From: Gemmatimonadota bacterium
GTDB taxonomy: Bacteria; Gemmatimonadota; Gemmatimonadetes; Longimicrobiales; RSA9
Direction: 5' to 3'
DNA: 5,247 bases
Assembly: GCA_019689775.1 (NCBI GenBank)
Contig: JADGGV010000316.1
Span: 1 to 5,247 of the forward strand
The position numbers and the translations under genes are program-made. This document shows positions 1 through 5,247 of the stretch, piece after piece. The notes under the pieces are model-generated. The model did no database searches, was not told the DNA's origin, and worked only from the letters and a program-made list of their open reading frames with translations. How positions within the stretch are numbered: position 1 is the stretch's first letter; the number at the start of each line of letters is the position of its first letter.

Positions 1-1593
1 CACGTGCTGTGCCGGCACGAGCAGGGGGCGGGGCATGCGGCGGAGGGGTACGCGCGGGCGAGCGGGCGGGTCGGCGTGTGCGTGGCGACGAGCGGGCCGG
101 GCGCGACGAACCTGGTGACGCCGCTGGCGGACGCGTGGATGGATAGCACGCCGCTCGTCGCCATCACGGGGCAGGTCGCCTCGACGCTGCTGGGGACGGA
201 CGCGTTCCAGGAGACGGACATCACCGGCATCACGATGCCGATCACGAAGCACAACTTCCTGGTGACGGGGGCGGAGGAGCTGCCGCGGGTCGTGCGCGAG
301 GCGTTCCATCTGGCGTCGACGGGGCGGAAGGGCCCGGTGCTGATCGACGTGACGAAGGACGCACAGCTCGCGCGGGTGGTGCCGGACTGGGATGCGGCGC
401 CGCGGCTGGCGGCGACGTCGCCCGCGGCGCCGGACGCGGCGGCGGTGCGGGCGGCGGCGCGGCTGCTGGAGCGGGCGGAGCGGCCGCTGATCCTGGCGGG
501 GAACGGCGTCGTCTGGGCGGGCGCGCACGAGGAGCTGCGTCGGCTCGCGGAGCGCACGGGGATCCCGGTGATCACGACGCTGCACGGCAAGGGCGCGTTC
601 CCGGACGATCACCCGCTCGCGCTCGGGATGCCGGGGATGCACGGCTGGGTGCACGTGAACCGCGCGATCCAGGAGTGCGACGTCCTGCTGAACGTGGGCG
701 GGCGCTTCGACGACCGGGTGACGGGGAAGGCGTCGAGCTTCGCGCCGCGGGCCCGGATCGTCCATGTCGACATCGATCCGGCGGAGATCGGCAAGCTGGT
801 GCGCGTCGACGTCGCGCTCGTGGCGGACGCGCGGGCGGCGCTCGCGGCGCTGGCGGACGAGGTCGCGCCGGGGGACCATGCCGCGTGGCTGGCGCGGATC
901 CGCGCGCTCCAGGCGGCGCACGAGCCGCGGCAGGCGTACCGGAAGCGGGCGGCGGGCGCGTCGCTCACGCCCGGCGACGTCTTCGCCGCGTTCGACCGGC
1001 TGCTCCGCGAGCGCGGCCGCTGCCGCGTGATCACGGACGTCGGCCAGCACCAGATGTGGGCGGCGCAACTCCTGGGGTGGCGGGACCCGCGGACGCACAT
1101 CACGAGCGGCGGTGCGGGCACGATGGGGTTCGCGGTGCCGGCGGCGCTCGGCGCGGCGATCGCCTGCCCGGACGAGACGATCTGGGTCATCTGCGGCGAC
1201 GGCGGCTTCCAGATGACGAACCAGGAGCTGGCGACGATGGCGCAGGAGGGCGTGCGCAACGTCCGCATCGCGATCATCAACAACGGCTACCTGGGGATGG
1301 TGCGGCAGTGGCAGCAGCTCTTCGAGGGGCGGCGCTACAGCGAGACGCCGCTGTCGGGGCCGGACTTCGCGCGGTTGGCGGAGGCGTACGGTCACGTGGG
1401 CGTGCGGGTCGAGCGCGCCTCGGAGGTGGACGCGGCGCTCGCCGAGGCGTGGGACCGCGACGCCTGCACGGTGCTGGATTTCCGGGTCGAGCGGGAGGCG
1501 AACGTGTTTCCGATCGTGCGGCCGGGGCAGGCGCTGGAGGAGATGATCACCGACGACGTTCCGGACACGGTCACCACGGAAGCGAGGATGTGA
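1..1593 (+). CDS. ilvB: Acetolactate (acetohydroxyacid) synthase large subunit, 5'-truncated by window edge
   Basis: Catalytic ThDP- and FAD-dependent subunit of acetohydroxyacid synthase (AHAS), which condenses two pyruvates, or pyruvate plus 2-oxobutyrate, in the first common step of valine/leucine/isoleucine synthesis; cytosolic. The frame is open to the left edge. By comparison with remembered AHAS sequences about 40 N-terminal residues are missing, so the GTG at position 4 is internal, not a start. Counting residues from position 4: the ThDP-activating glutamate is E6 in RHEQGA; SGPGATNL and GTDAFQE (64-70) belong to the Pyr domain; FDDRVTG (235-241) marks the FAD/middle domain; GQHQMWAAQ (347-355) opens the C-terminal Pyr-pyrophosphate domain; and GDG (398-400) to NN (427-428) is the ThDP/Mg motif, followed by GMVRQWQ with W436. 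The usual proline of the GQVP motif is alanine (A59). The gene overlaps ilvN by one base (TGATG), which implies co-translation of the two subunits. It could be named ilvG, ilvI or ilvB; the function is not in doubt. Confidence 0.96.
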   Translation, partial: HVLCRHEQGAGHAAEGYARASGRVGVCVATSGPGATNLVTPLADAWMDSTPLVAITGQVASTLLGTDAFQETDITGITMPITKHNFLVTGAEELPRVVREAFHLASTGRKGPVLIDVTKDAQLARVVPDWDAAPRLAATSPAAPDAAAVRAAARLLERAERPLILAGNGVVWAGAHEELRRLAERTGIPVITTLHGKGAFPDDHPLALGMPGMHGWVHVNRAIQECDVLLNVGGRFDDRVTGKASSFAPRARIVHVDIDPAEIGKLVRVDVALVADARAALAALADEVAPGDHAAWLARIRALQAAHEPRQAYRKRAAGASLTPGDVFAAFDRLLRERGRCRVITDVGQHQMWAAQLLGWRDPRTHITSGGAGTMGFAVPAALGAAIACPDETIWVICGDGGFQMTNQELATMAQEGVRNVRIAIINNGYLGMVRQWQQLFEGRRYSETPLSGPDFARLAEAYGHVGVRVERASEVDAALAEAWDRDACTVLDFRVEREANVFPIVRPGQALEEMITDDVPDTVTTEARM

Positions 1594-2147
1594 TGAGGCA
1601 CACGATCGTCGCGCGGCTGCGGAACGACCCGCTGGCGCTGTCCCGCGTCGTGGGGCTGCTGCGGCGGCGCGGGTTCCAGGTGGAGACGATGACGCTCGGG
1701 CCGAGCGAGGAGGAGGGCGCGCGCCGGGCGACGCTGGTCGTCGAGGCGGCGGACGCACGGCGGGTGATCCTCCAGCTCCGCCGGCTGGTCGATGTGCTGG
1801 ACGTGGACGCGCTCCCGGGCGACGAGGCGCTGGAGCGCGAGACGGCGCTGCTCAGCGTGGCGGCGGGCGCGGCGGAGCGGCCGCAGATCGTCGCCCTGTG
1901 CAGCGTGTTCGGCGGGCGCGTGCTGGAGGTCGGCGCCGGTAGCATGGTCGTGGAGGTGACGGGGAGCCCGTCGCACCTCGACCGGTTCCTGGAGCTGGTG
2001 CGGCCGTACGGGCTGCTGGCGCTGGCGCGCACCGGCCGCATTGCGCTGGCGCGGAGCCCGATCGCCGGGCGCATCGACGACATGGCTCACGCGCCGGCGG
2101 CGCCGGCGCCCCTGCACCTGGCCCCCGCGCACGCGCTGGCGGGGTGA
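1593..2147 (+). CDS. ilvN: Acetolactate synthase small (regulatory) subunit, ACT domain protein
   Basis: Regulatory partner of the preceding catalytic subunit; in this family it stimulates activity and usually carries valine feedback inhibition. The product is 184 aa. Residues about 3-75 form the N-terminal ACT domain (NDPLALSRVVGLLRRRGF at 11-28, LVDVLDV at 65-71), and about 82-155 form the IlvH/IlvN C-terminal domain. The ATG start overlaps the ilvB stop by one base, and GAGG at 1584-1587 lies five bases upstream; a GTG at 1590 is a less likely alternative. The tail after residue 155 is rich in Ala, Pro and His (about 30 residues), making the protein somewhat longer than the roughly 163 aa of E. 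coli IlvH. Unusually, the conserved ACT-loop glycine is L14, and the positions matching E. coli IlvH N29, A36 and Q59 are Q29, G36 and R57. From family knowledge these residues are tied to valine binding, so feedback may be weak or altered; that is inference. Confidence 0.93.
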   Translation: MRHTIVARLRNDPLALSRVVGLLRRRGFQVETMTLGPSEEEGARRATLVVEAADARRVILQLRRLVDVLDVDALPGDEALERETALLSVAAGAAERPQIVALCSVFGGRVLEVGAGSMVVEVTGSPSHLDRFLELVRPYGLLALARTGRIALARSPIAGRIDDMAHAPAAPAPLHLAPAHALAG

Positions 2148-2158
2148 CCGCAACCACC

Positions 2159-2164
2159 GGAGAG
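2159..2164 (+). promoter_or_regulatory. Ribosome binding site deciding the ilvC start
   Basis: GGAGAG lies six bases before the ATG at 2171. The frame is also open from a GTG at 2144, which overlaps the ilvN stop, but that start would add nine residues (MTATTGERT) absent from typical KARI N-termini. The protein from 2171 begins MAELFYD, the usual KARI start, so the ATG is preferred. Confidence 0.75.
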
Positions 2165-2170
2165 CGGACG

Positions 2171-3187
2171 ATGGCCGAACTGTTCTACGACGCCGACGCC
2201 GACCTGGGCCGCCTGCGCGGCCGCCGCATCGCCATCATCGGCTACGGCAGCCAGGGGCACGCGCACGCGCTGAACCTGAGGGAGAGCGGGCTGGACGTGC
2301 GCGTCGGGCTGCACGCCCGCTCGCGCAGCCGGGAGAAGGCGGAGGCCGCGGGGCTGCCGGTGCGTTCGGTCGCCGACGCGGCGGCCGAGGCCGACGTCGT
2401 CATGCTGCTCGTGCCGGACACGGCGCAGCCGGAGGTCTACCGGTGCGAGATCGCGCCGCACCTGGCGCCCGGCAAGACGCTGATGTTCGCCCACGGCTTC
2501 AACATCCGCTACGGCCAGATCGAGCCGCCGGACGGCGTGGACGTGAGCATGGTCGCGCCGAAGGCGCCCGGGCACCGCGTGCGCGAGGTCTTCCGCGAGG
2601 GCGGCGGCGTGCCCGCGCTCGTCGCGGTGCACGCGGACGCGTCCGGCCACGCGCTCGAGGACGCCCTCGCCTACGCGCGCGGCATCGGCTCCACCCGCGC
2701 CGGCGTGCTCAAGACCACGTTCACCGAGGAGACGGAGACCGATCTGTTCGGCGAGCAGGCCGTGCTGTGCGGCGGCATCTCCGCGCTCGTGAAGGCGGGC
2801 TTCGAGACGCTCGTCGCGGCCGGCTACCAGCCCGAGGTCGCCTACTTCGAGTGCCTGCACGAGCTGAAGCTGATCGTCGACCTGATGTACCAGGGCGGGC
2901 TCGGCTACATGCGCTACTCCGTCTCGGACACCGCCGAGTACGGCGACTACACCGCCGGCGACCGGGTCATCGGCGAGAGCGCGCGCCAGGCGATGGCCGC
3001 GCTCCTCCAGGACATCCGCGACGGCTCGTTCGCCGAGCGCTGGATCCTCGAGAACCGCACCGGCCGCGACGAGTTCACCCGCCGGCGGGCGTTGGAGATG
3101 GAGCATCCCATCGAGACGGTCGGGCGCAAGCTGCGGCGGATGATGCCGTTTCTGGAGCCGCGGGAGGTGGCGCCGGGCGGGGTGTAG
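2171..3187 (+). CDS. ilvC: Ketol-acid reductoisomerase, class I (NADP+)
   Basis: Second common enzyme of branched-chain amino acid synthesis: Mg-dependent alkyl migration and NAD(P)H reduction of 2-acetolactate or 2-aceto-2-hydroxybutyrate to the dihydroxy acids; cytosolic. At 338 aa it has the usual class I (short) length. The Rossmann motif GYGSQG is at 24-29. The cofactor loop GLHARSRSREKA (46-57) carries Arg and Ser residues (R50, S51, R52, S53) of the kind that bind the 2'-phosphate, so NADPH use is predicted. H108 lies in AHGFNI, and K131 in the APKAPGH motif. The metal-binding acids appear as D191 and E195 in TDLFGEQAVLCGG and E227 and E231 in FECLHELKL, with the substrate-side SDTAEYGD at 252-259. 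No key residue is missing. It follows ilvN by 23 bp and is probably co-transcribed with ilvBN. A longer version starting at GTG 2144 is possible but unlikely. Confidence 0.96.
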   Translation: MAELFYDADADLGRLRGRRIAIIGYGSQGHAHALNLRESGLDVRVGLHARSRSREKAEAAGLPVRSVADAAAEADVVMLLVPDTAQPEVYRCEIAPHLAPGKTLMFAHGFNIRYGQIEPPDGVDVSMVAPKAPGHRVREVFREGGGVPALVAVHADASGHALEDALAYARGIGSTRAGVLKTTFTEETETDLFGEQAVLCGGISALVKAGFETLVAAGYQPEVAYFECLHELKLIVDLMYQGGLGYMRYSVSDTAEYGDYTAGDRVIGESARQAMAALLQDIRDGSFAERWILENRTGRDEFTRRRALEMEHPIETVGRKLRRMMPFLEPREVAPGGV

Positions 3188-3213
3188 CGGGCGGCTCACG
3201 ACGGAAAAAGCAT

Positions 3214-3255
3214 TAAACCACAGAGCTCACAGAGGACACGAAGAACGGCGTAGAG
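3214..3255 (+). repeat. Left arm of inverted repeat
   Basis: Begins taaaccacagag, followed by a degenerate series of cacag/gacac-like units. It pairs with 3441-3483. It starts 26 bases after the ilvC stop, so it would fall in the 3' end of the ilvBNC transcript. Confidence 0.75.
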
Positions 3256-3256
3256 T

Positions 3257-3282
3257 GGGGAGCCGCCGCCCGGGGCGCCCGA
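3257..3282 (+). repeat. 26-bp direct repeat, copy 1
   Basis: Identical over 26 bases to 3297-3322, at a spacing of 40 bp. The unit starts ggggagccgccgccc and contains the self-complementary octamer gggcgccc. The copies lie inside the inverted-repeat element. Confidence 0.9.
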
Positions 3283-3290
3283 GGACGGAA

Positions 3291-3333
3291 TCGGGCGGGG
3301 AGCCGCCGCCCGGGGCGCCCGAATCCATTTTTT
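3291..3333 (+). terminator. Candidate intrinsic terminator downstream of ilvC
   Basis: Arms 3291-3297 (tcgggcg) and 3316-3322 (cgcccga) pair perfectly over seven bp. Three further inner G-C pairs (3298-3300 with 3309-3311) are possible across a four-base bulge. A T6 run (3328-3333) follows after five bases. The spacing and the following G7 are not ideal, and a competing hairpin (3276-3297) shares the left arm, so this is tentative. If real it would end the ilvBNC message or attenuate readthrough into ilvD. Confidence 0.35.
3297..3322 (+). repeat. 26-bp direct repeat, copy 2
   Basis: Exact second copy of 3257-3282. Sequence between the copies (3283-3296) ends with tcgggc, which with the first base of this copy makes an arm complementary to the last seven bases of either copy. 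Confidence 0.9.
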
Positions 3334-3356
3334 GGGGGGGTACCCGGGCTGCGCCG

Positions 3357-3372
3357 GCTCCGGTGCCGGAGC
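3357..3372. other. Short perfect hairpin sequence in the gap
   Basis: gctccg-gtgc-cggagc is a perfect six-bp stem with a four-base loop, just after the T6-G7 tract. The octamer ccggtgcc in it (3360-3367) recurs at 3382-3389. No function can be assigned; it adds to the structured nature of the central part of the element. Confidence 0.5.
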
Positions 3373-3440
3373 AGGCTTCCACCGGTGCCCCGCATCCCAC
3401 CGGCTCAACCCCGAAATAGGATTTTTCTTCACCGCCCGCT

Positions 3441-3483
3441 CTCTGTGCCGATTCTCTGCGTCCTTTGTGTTCTCTGTGGTTTA
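3441..3483 (-). repeat. Right arm of inverted repeat
   Basis: On the + strand it reads as ctctgtg...ctctgtggttta, the mirror of the left arm, with one extra base. It ends about 80 bases before the preferred ilvD ATG, so it sits in the probable promoter or leader region of ilvD. Confidence 0.75.
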
Positions 3484-3515
3484 TAGATGTTCATTTAACC
3501 GGTCTCTTTATCTCA
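3479..3515 (+). promoter_or_regulatory. AT-rich stretch, possible ilvD promoter region
   Basis: This is the most AT-rich segment next to a gene start in the window and includes TATAGA at 3482-3487, which resembles a -10 box. I find no -35 hexamer at good spacing, so the call rests mainly on position and composition. The right inverted-repeat arm would supply part of any such promoter. Confidence 0.25.
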
Positions 3516-3521
3516 CCGCGC

Positions 3522-3528
3522 GAGGAAA
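3522..3528 (+). promoter_or_regulatory. Shine-Dalgarno-like GAGGAAA before ilvD
   Basis: GAGGAAA is the only good ribosome binding site near ilvD. GAGG ends six bases before the out-of-frame ATG at 3532, 14 before the in-frame ATG at 3540 and 38 before the in-frame ATG at 3564. It therefore fits best with the short upstream frame at 3532, or less well with a 3540 start for ilvD. Confidence 0.5.
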
Positions 3529-3531
3529 CCG

Positions 3532-3567
3532 ATGATGGCATGGACCTCTACCGGGGCACGCCGATGA
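3532..3567 (+). CDS. Possible 11-codon upstream ORF (leader peptide candidate)
   Basis: The frame from ATG 3532 reads MMAWTSTGARR and stops at TGA 3565-3567, overlapping the ilvD ATG at 3564 as ATGA. The GAGGAAA site is at ideal distance for this start, so ribosomes could load here and pass to ilvD by termination-reinitiation. The peptide has no Leu, Ile or Val, so it is not a classical ilv attenuator leader. It is very short, and its third positions are less GC-rich than those of the ilvD frame over the same bases, so chance is a serious alternative. Confidence 0.25.
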   Translation: MMAWTSTGARR

Positions 3568-5231
3568 CCCGCCAGCCACTCCCGAGCCGCACCCTCCTCT
3601 CCGGCCCGGACCGCGCCCCCGCGCGGGCGATGCTGCGCGCCGTCGGCCTCACGGACGAGGACTTCGAGAAGCCGCTGATCGGCGTCGCGAACACGTGGAC
3701 GGAGACGACGCCGTGCAATGCGCACCTACGCGAGGTCGCCGCCTGGGTGAAGGAGGGGATCCGCGAGGCCGGCGGCACGCCGCTGGAGTTCAACACCACG
3801 GTGATCTCGGACGGGATCACCATGGGGACGGAGGGGATGAAGGCGTCGCTCGTGAGCCGCGAGCTGGTGGCGGACTCGATCGAGCTGACCGCGCGGGGCT
3901 ACATGTTCGACGGGCTGGTGGCGCTGTCGGGGTGCGACAAGACGATTCCGGCGACGGTCATGGCGCTGGCGCGGCTCGATCGCCCCGGGCTCATGCTCTA
4001 CGGCGGCTCGATCCTGCCGGGGCGCTACGCGGGGCGCGACGTCACGATCCAGGACGTGTTCGAGGCGGTCGGCGCGAGAGCGGCCGGGCGCATGAGCGAC
4101 GACGAGCTGCACGCGCTCGAGTGCGCCGCCTGCCCCGGCGCCGGCGCGTGCGGCGGCCAGTTCACGGCGAACACGATGGCGACGGCGTTCGAGGCGATGG
4201 GGATCTCGCCGCTCGGGAGCGGCACCGTACCGGCGCTCGCGGAGGAGAAGGCGGAGATCGCGCGCGCGTGCGGCCGGCTCGTCGTCGCCCTGGTCGAGCA
4301 GGATCTGCGGCCCAGCCGCATCATCACGCGGCCGGCGCTGGAGAACGCGATCGCGACCGTGATGGCGTCGGGCGGCTCGACCAACGCCGTCCTCCACCTC
4401 CTCGCCGTGGCGCGCGAGGCCGGCGTGCCGCTGGACATCGACGACTTCGACCGGGTCAGCCGCGAGACGCCGCTGCTCGCGGACCTGAAGCCCGGCGGGC
4501 GCTACGTCGCGCGCGACCTGCACGAGGCCGGCGGGCTCGGCGTGCTGCTCCAGCGGCTGCTGGCCGCCGGGCGGCTGCACGGCGATGCGCTCACCGTGAC
4601 CGGCCGCACGATCGCGGAGGAGGCGGCCGCCGCGCGGGAGACGCCGGGCCAGCGGGTGATCCGGCCGCTCGACGTGCCGCTCAAGCCGTCGGGCGGGCTC
4701 GCGATCCTGCACGGCAATCTTTCGCCCGAGGGGTGCGTGCTGAAGCTTGTGGGCCACGAGCGCACGTACCACCGCGGCCCGGCGCGCGTCTTCGACCGCG
4801 AGGAGGACGCGTTCGCGGCGGTGCAGGCGGGGCGGATCGTCGCCGGCGACGTCGTCGTCATCCGCTACGAGGGCCCCCGCGGCGGCCCCGGGATGCGCGA
4901 GATGCTGGGCGTGACCGCGGCGCTGAACGGCGCCGGGCTGGGCGAGACGGTGGCGCTGCTCACCGACGGCCGCTTCTCCGGCGCGACGCACGGGCTGATG
5001 GCCGCGCACGTCGCGCCGGAGGCCGCGGTCGGCGGGCCGATCGCCGCCGTGCGCGAGGGCGACACGATCGTGATCGACCTGGCGAATCGACGGCTCGACG
5101 TCGAGCTCGACGACGCGGAGCTGGCGGCGCGGCTCCGCGAGTGGACGCCGCCCGCGCCGCGCTACACCCGCGGCGTGTTCGCGAAGTACGCGCAGACGGT
5201 GGGCTCGGCGGCGAAGGGGGCGGTGACGTAG
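3564..5231 (+). CDS. ilvD: Dihydroxy-acid dehydratase, [2Fe-2S] type
   Basis: Third common enzyme of the pathway: removes water from 2,3-dihydroxyisovalerate and 2,3-dihydroxy-3-methylvalerate to give 2-oxoisovalerate and 2-oxo-3-methylvalerate; cytosolic. From ATG 3564 the product is 555 aa, normal for IlvD. Candidate cluster cysteines are C51 (TPCNAHL), C124 (GCDK) and C196 (CPGAGACGG). A Cys in the PCN motif, where [4Fe-4S] enzymes such as E. coli IlvD have PGH, points to the more oxygen-tolerant [2Fe-2S] type known from plants and mycobacteria. Mg-site residues are D83 (SDGI), D125, K126 (carbamylated in relatives) and E446; the proposed catalytic base is S472 in DGRFSGATHG. All motifs are intact. 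The frame is open further upstream; ATG 3540 (adding MDLYRGTP) is a real alternative because GAGGAAA is nearer and those codons are GC3-rich. I prefer 3564 on family length. TTG 3465 lies inside the repeat arm and is rejected. Probably transcribed separately from ilvBNC, or by readthrough. Confidence 0.95.
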   Translation: MTRQPLPSRTLLSGPDRAPARAMLRAVGLTDEDFEKPLIGVANTWTETTPCNAHLREVAAWVKEGIREAGGTPLEFNTTVISDGITMGTEGMKASLVSRELVADSIELTARGYMFDGLVALSGCDKTIPATVMALARLDRPGLMLYGGSILPGRYAGRDVTIQDVFEAVGARAAGRMSDDELHALECAACPGAGACGGQFTANTMATAFEAMGISPLGSGTVPALAEEKAEIARACGRLVVALVEQDLRPSRIITRPALENAIATVMASGGSTNAVLHLLAVAREAGVPLDIDDFDRVSRETPLLADLKPGGRYVARDLHEAGGLGVLLQRLLAAGRLHGDALTVTGRTIAEEAAAARETPGQRVIRPLDVPLKPSGGLAILHGNLSPEGCVLKLVGHERTYHRGPARVFDREEDAFAAVQAGRIVAGDVVVIRYEGPRGGPGMREMLGVTAALNGAGLGETVALLTDGRFSGATHGLMAAHVAPEAAVGGPIAAVREGDTIVIDLANRRLDVELDDAELAARLREWTPPAPRYTRGVFAKYAQTVGSAAKGAVT

Positions 5232-5247
5232 GGCGGGGCGCTGGACG

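Larger units (their letters stand above)
3214..3483. repeat. Inverted-repeat-bounded intergenic element (MITE-like or structured repeat)
   Basis: The left end (3214-3255) and the reverse complement of the right end (3441-3483) match at about 34 of 42 aligned positions with one single-base gap. The outermost 12 bp (taaaccacagag) are identical. Both ends carry the purine-rich 'accacagag..cacag.ggac' pattern, which I recall as a dispersed intergenic repeat in many environmental genomes; I could not check this here. TA dinucleotides sit at both outer ends, compatible with a TA target duplication, though TA lies within the symmetric ends and proves nothing. No transposase is encoded in the 270 bp, so any movement would need help in trans. 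It could instead be a transcribed long stem with a regulatory or terminator role. Confidence 0.7.
3188..3539. other. 350-bp non-coding gap between ilvC and ilvD
   Basis: No convincing gene lies here. Short frames on both strands read through the repeats, are not GC3-biased like the neighbouring genes and resemble no family I know. The gap holds an inverted-repeat element (3214-3483), a 26-bp direct repeat, several GC-rich hairpins, a T6-G7 tract (3328-3340) and, from about 3479 to 3515, an AT-rich stretch before ilvD. Base composition in the outer parts differs clearly from the very GC-rich genes on either side. Confidence 0.8.

Noticed and set aside
675..1592. Open frame running through ilvB in the ilvN frame, apparently an N-terminal extension of IlvN
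   Set aside because: The upstream part is Arg/Gly/Ala-rich out-of-frame translation of ilvB. The ACT domain begins right at ATG 1593, which has a good ribosome binding site.
2087..3199. Long 370-codon open frame on the - strand opposite ilvC
   Set aside because: Very GC-rich coding DNA commonly leaves antisense frames open. The product is low-complexity with no recognisable domain, and the + strand clearly encodes KARI.
3196..3432. 78-codon - strand frame in the ilvC-ilvD gap
   Set aside because: It is translation of the inverted-repeat arm and the direct repeats; no family resemblance, and its codon bias is unlike that of the genes.
3332..3535. 67-codon + strand frame in the gap
   Set aside because: It starts in the poly-G tract and runs through the right repeat arm (SFVFSVV-like translation of the repeat); no gene features.
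3726..5009. 427-codon open frame on the - strand opposite ilvD
   Set aside because: Shadow of ilvD; Arg/His/Ala-rich with no motif, while all IlvD active-site motifs are on the + strand.
1..5247. CRISPR array, tRNA or rRNA genes, transposase, phage or defence genes
   Set aside because: I looked for regular repeat-spacer structure, cloverleaf sequences and protein motifs of these classes and saw none. The one direct repeat has only two copies.

Overview
The window is a branched-chain amino acid (isoleucine/valine) biosynthesis locus from a high-GC bacterium. All four recognisable genes lie on the + strand: the 3' part of the acetolactate synthase large subunit gene (ilvB, 1-1593, cut by the left edge), the complete small subunit gene (ilvN, 1593-2147), ketol-acid reductoisomerase (ilvC, 2171-3187) and dihydroxy-acid dehydratase (ilvD, about 3564-5231). 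Together they encode the first three common steps of the pathway: condensation of pyruvate with pyruvate or 2-oxobutyrate (IlvBN), isomerisation and NADPH-dependent reduction (IlvC), and dehydration to the 2-oxo acids (IlvD). The final transamination gene and any leu genes are not in view.

Layout: ilvB, ilvN and ilvC are packed like one transcription unit. The ilvB stop and ilvN start share one base, and ilvN and ilvC are separated by 23 bp. A 350-bp non-coding gap (3188-3539) then separates ilvC from ilvD. The gap is not plain spacer. It holds a roughly 270-bp element bounded by imperfect inverted repeats of about 43 bp (3214-3255 and 3441-3483). Inside are a 26-bp direct repeat, GC-rich hairpins, a T6-G7 tract and, at the right end, a short AT-rich stretch before ilvD. 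The start region of ilvD is ambiguous and contains a possible 11-codon upstream frame whose stop overlaps an ilvD ATG.

Organism: the strong GC bias, GC-ending codons, and a gap repeat of the 'accacagag...' type that I associate from memory with genomes such as Gemmatimonadota, Acidobacteriota and similar soil or environmental phyla suggest a free-living environmental bacterium. Gemmatimonadota is my best guess, with low confidence.

The enzymes are ordinary members of known families. I see no new multi-gene system. The observations most worth a second look are: (1) the IlvN ACT domain lacks the usual residues at several positions tied to valine feedback in E. coli IlvH; (2) the inverted-repeat element with mutually exclusive hairpins between ilvC and ilvD; (3) the upstream mini-ORF and start choice of ilvD.
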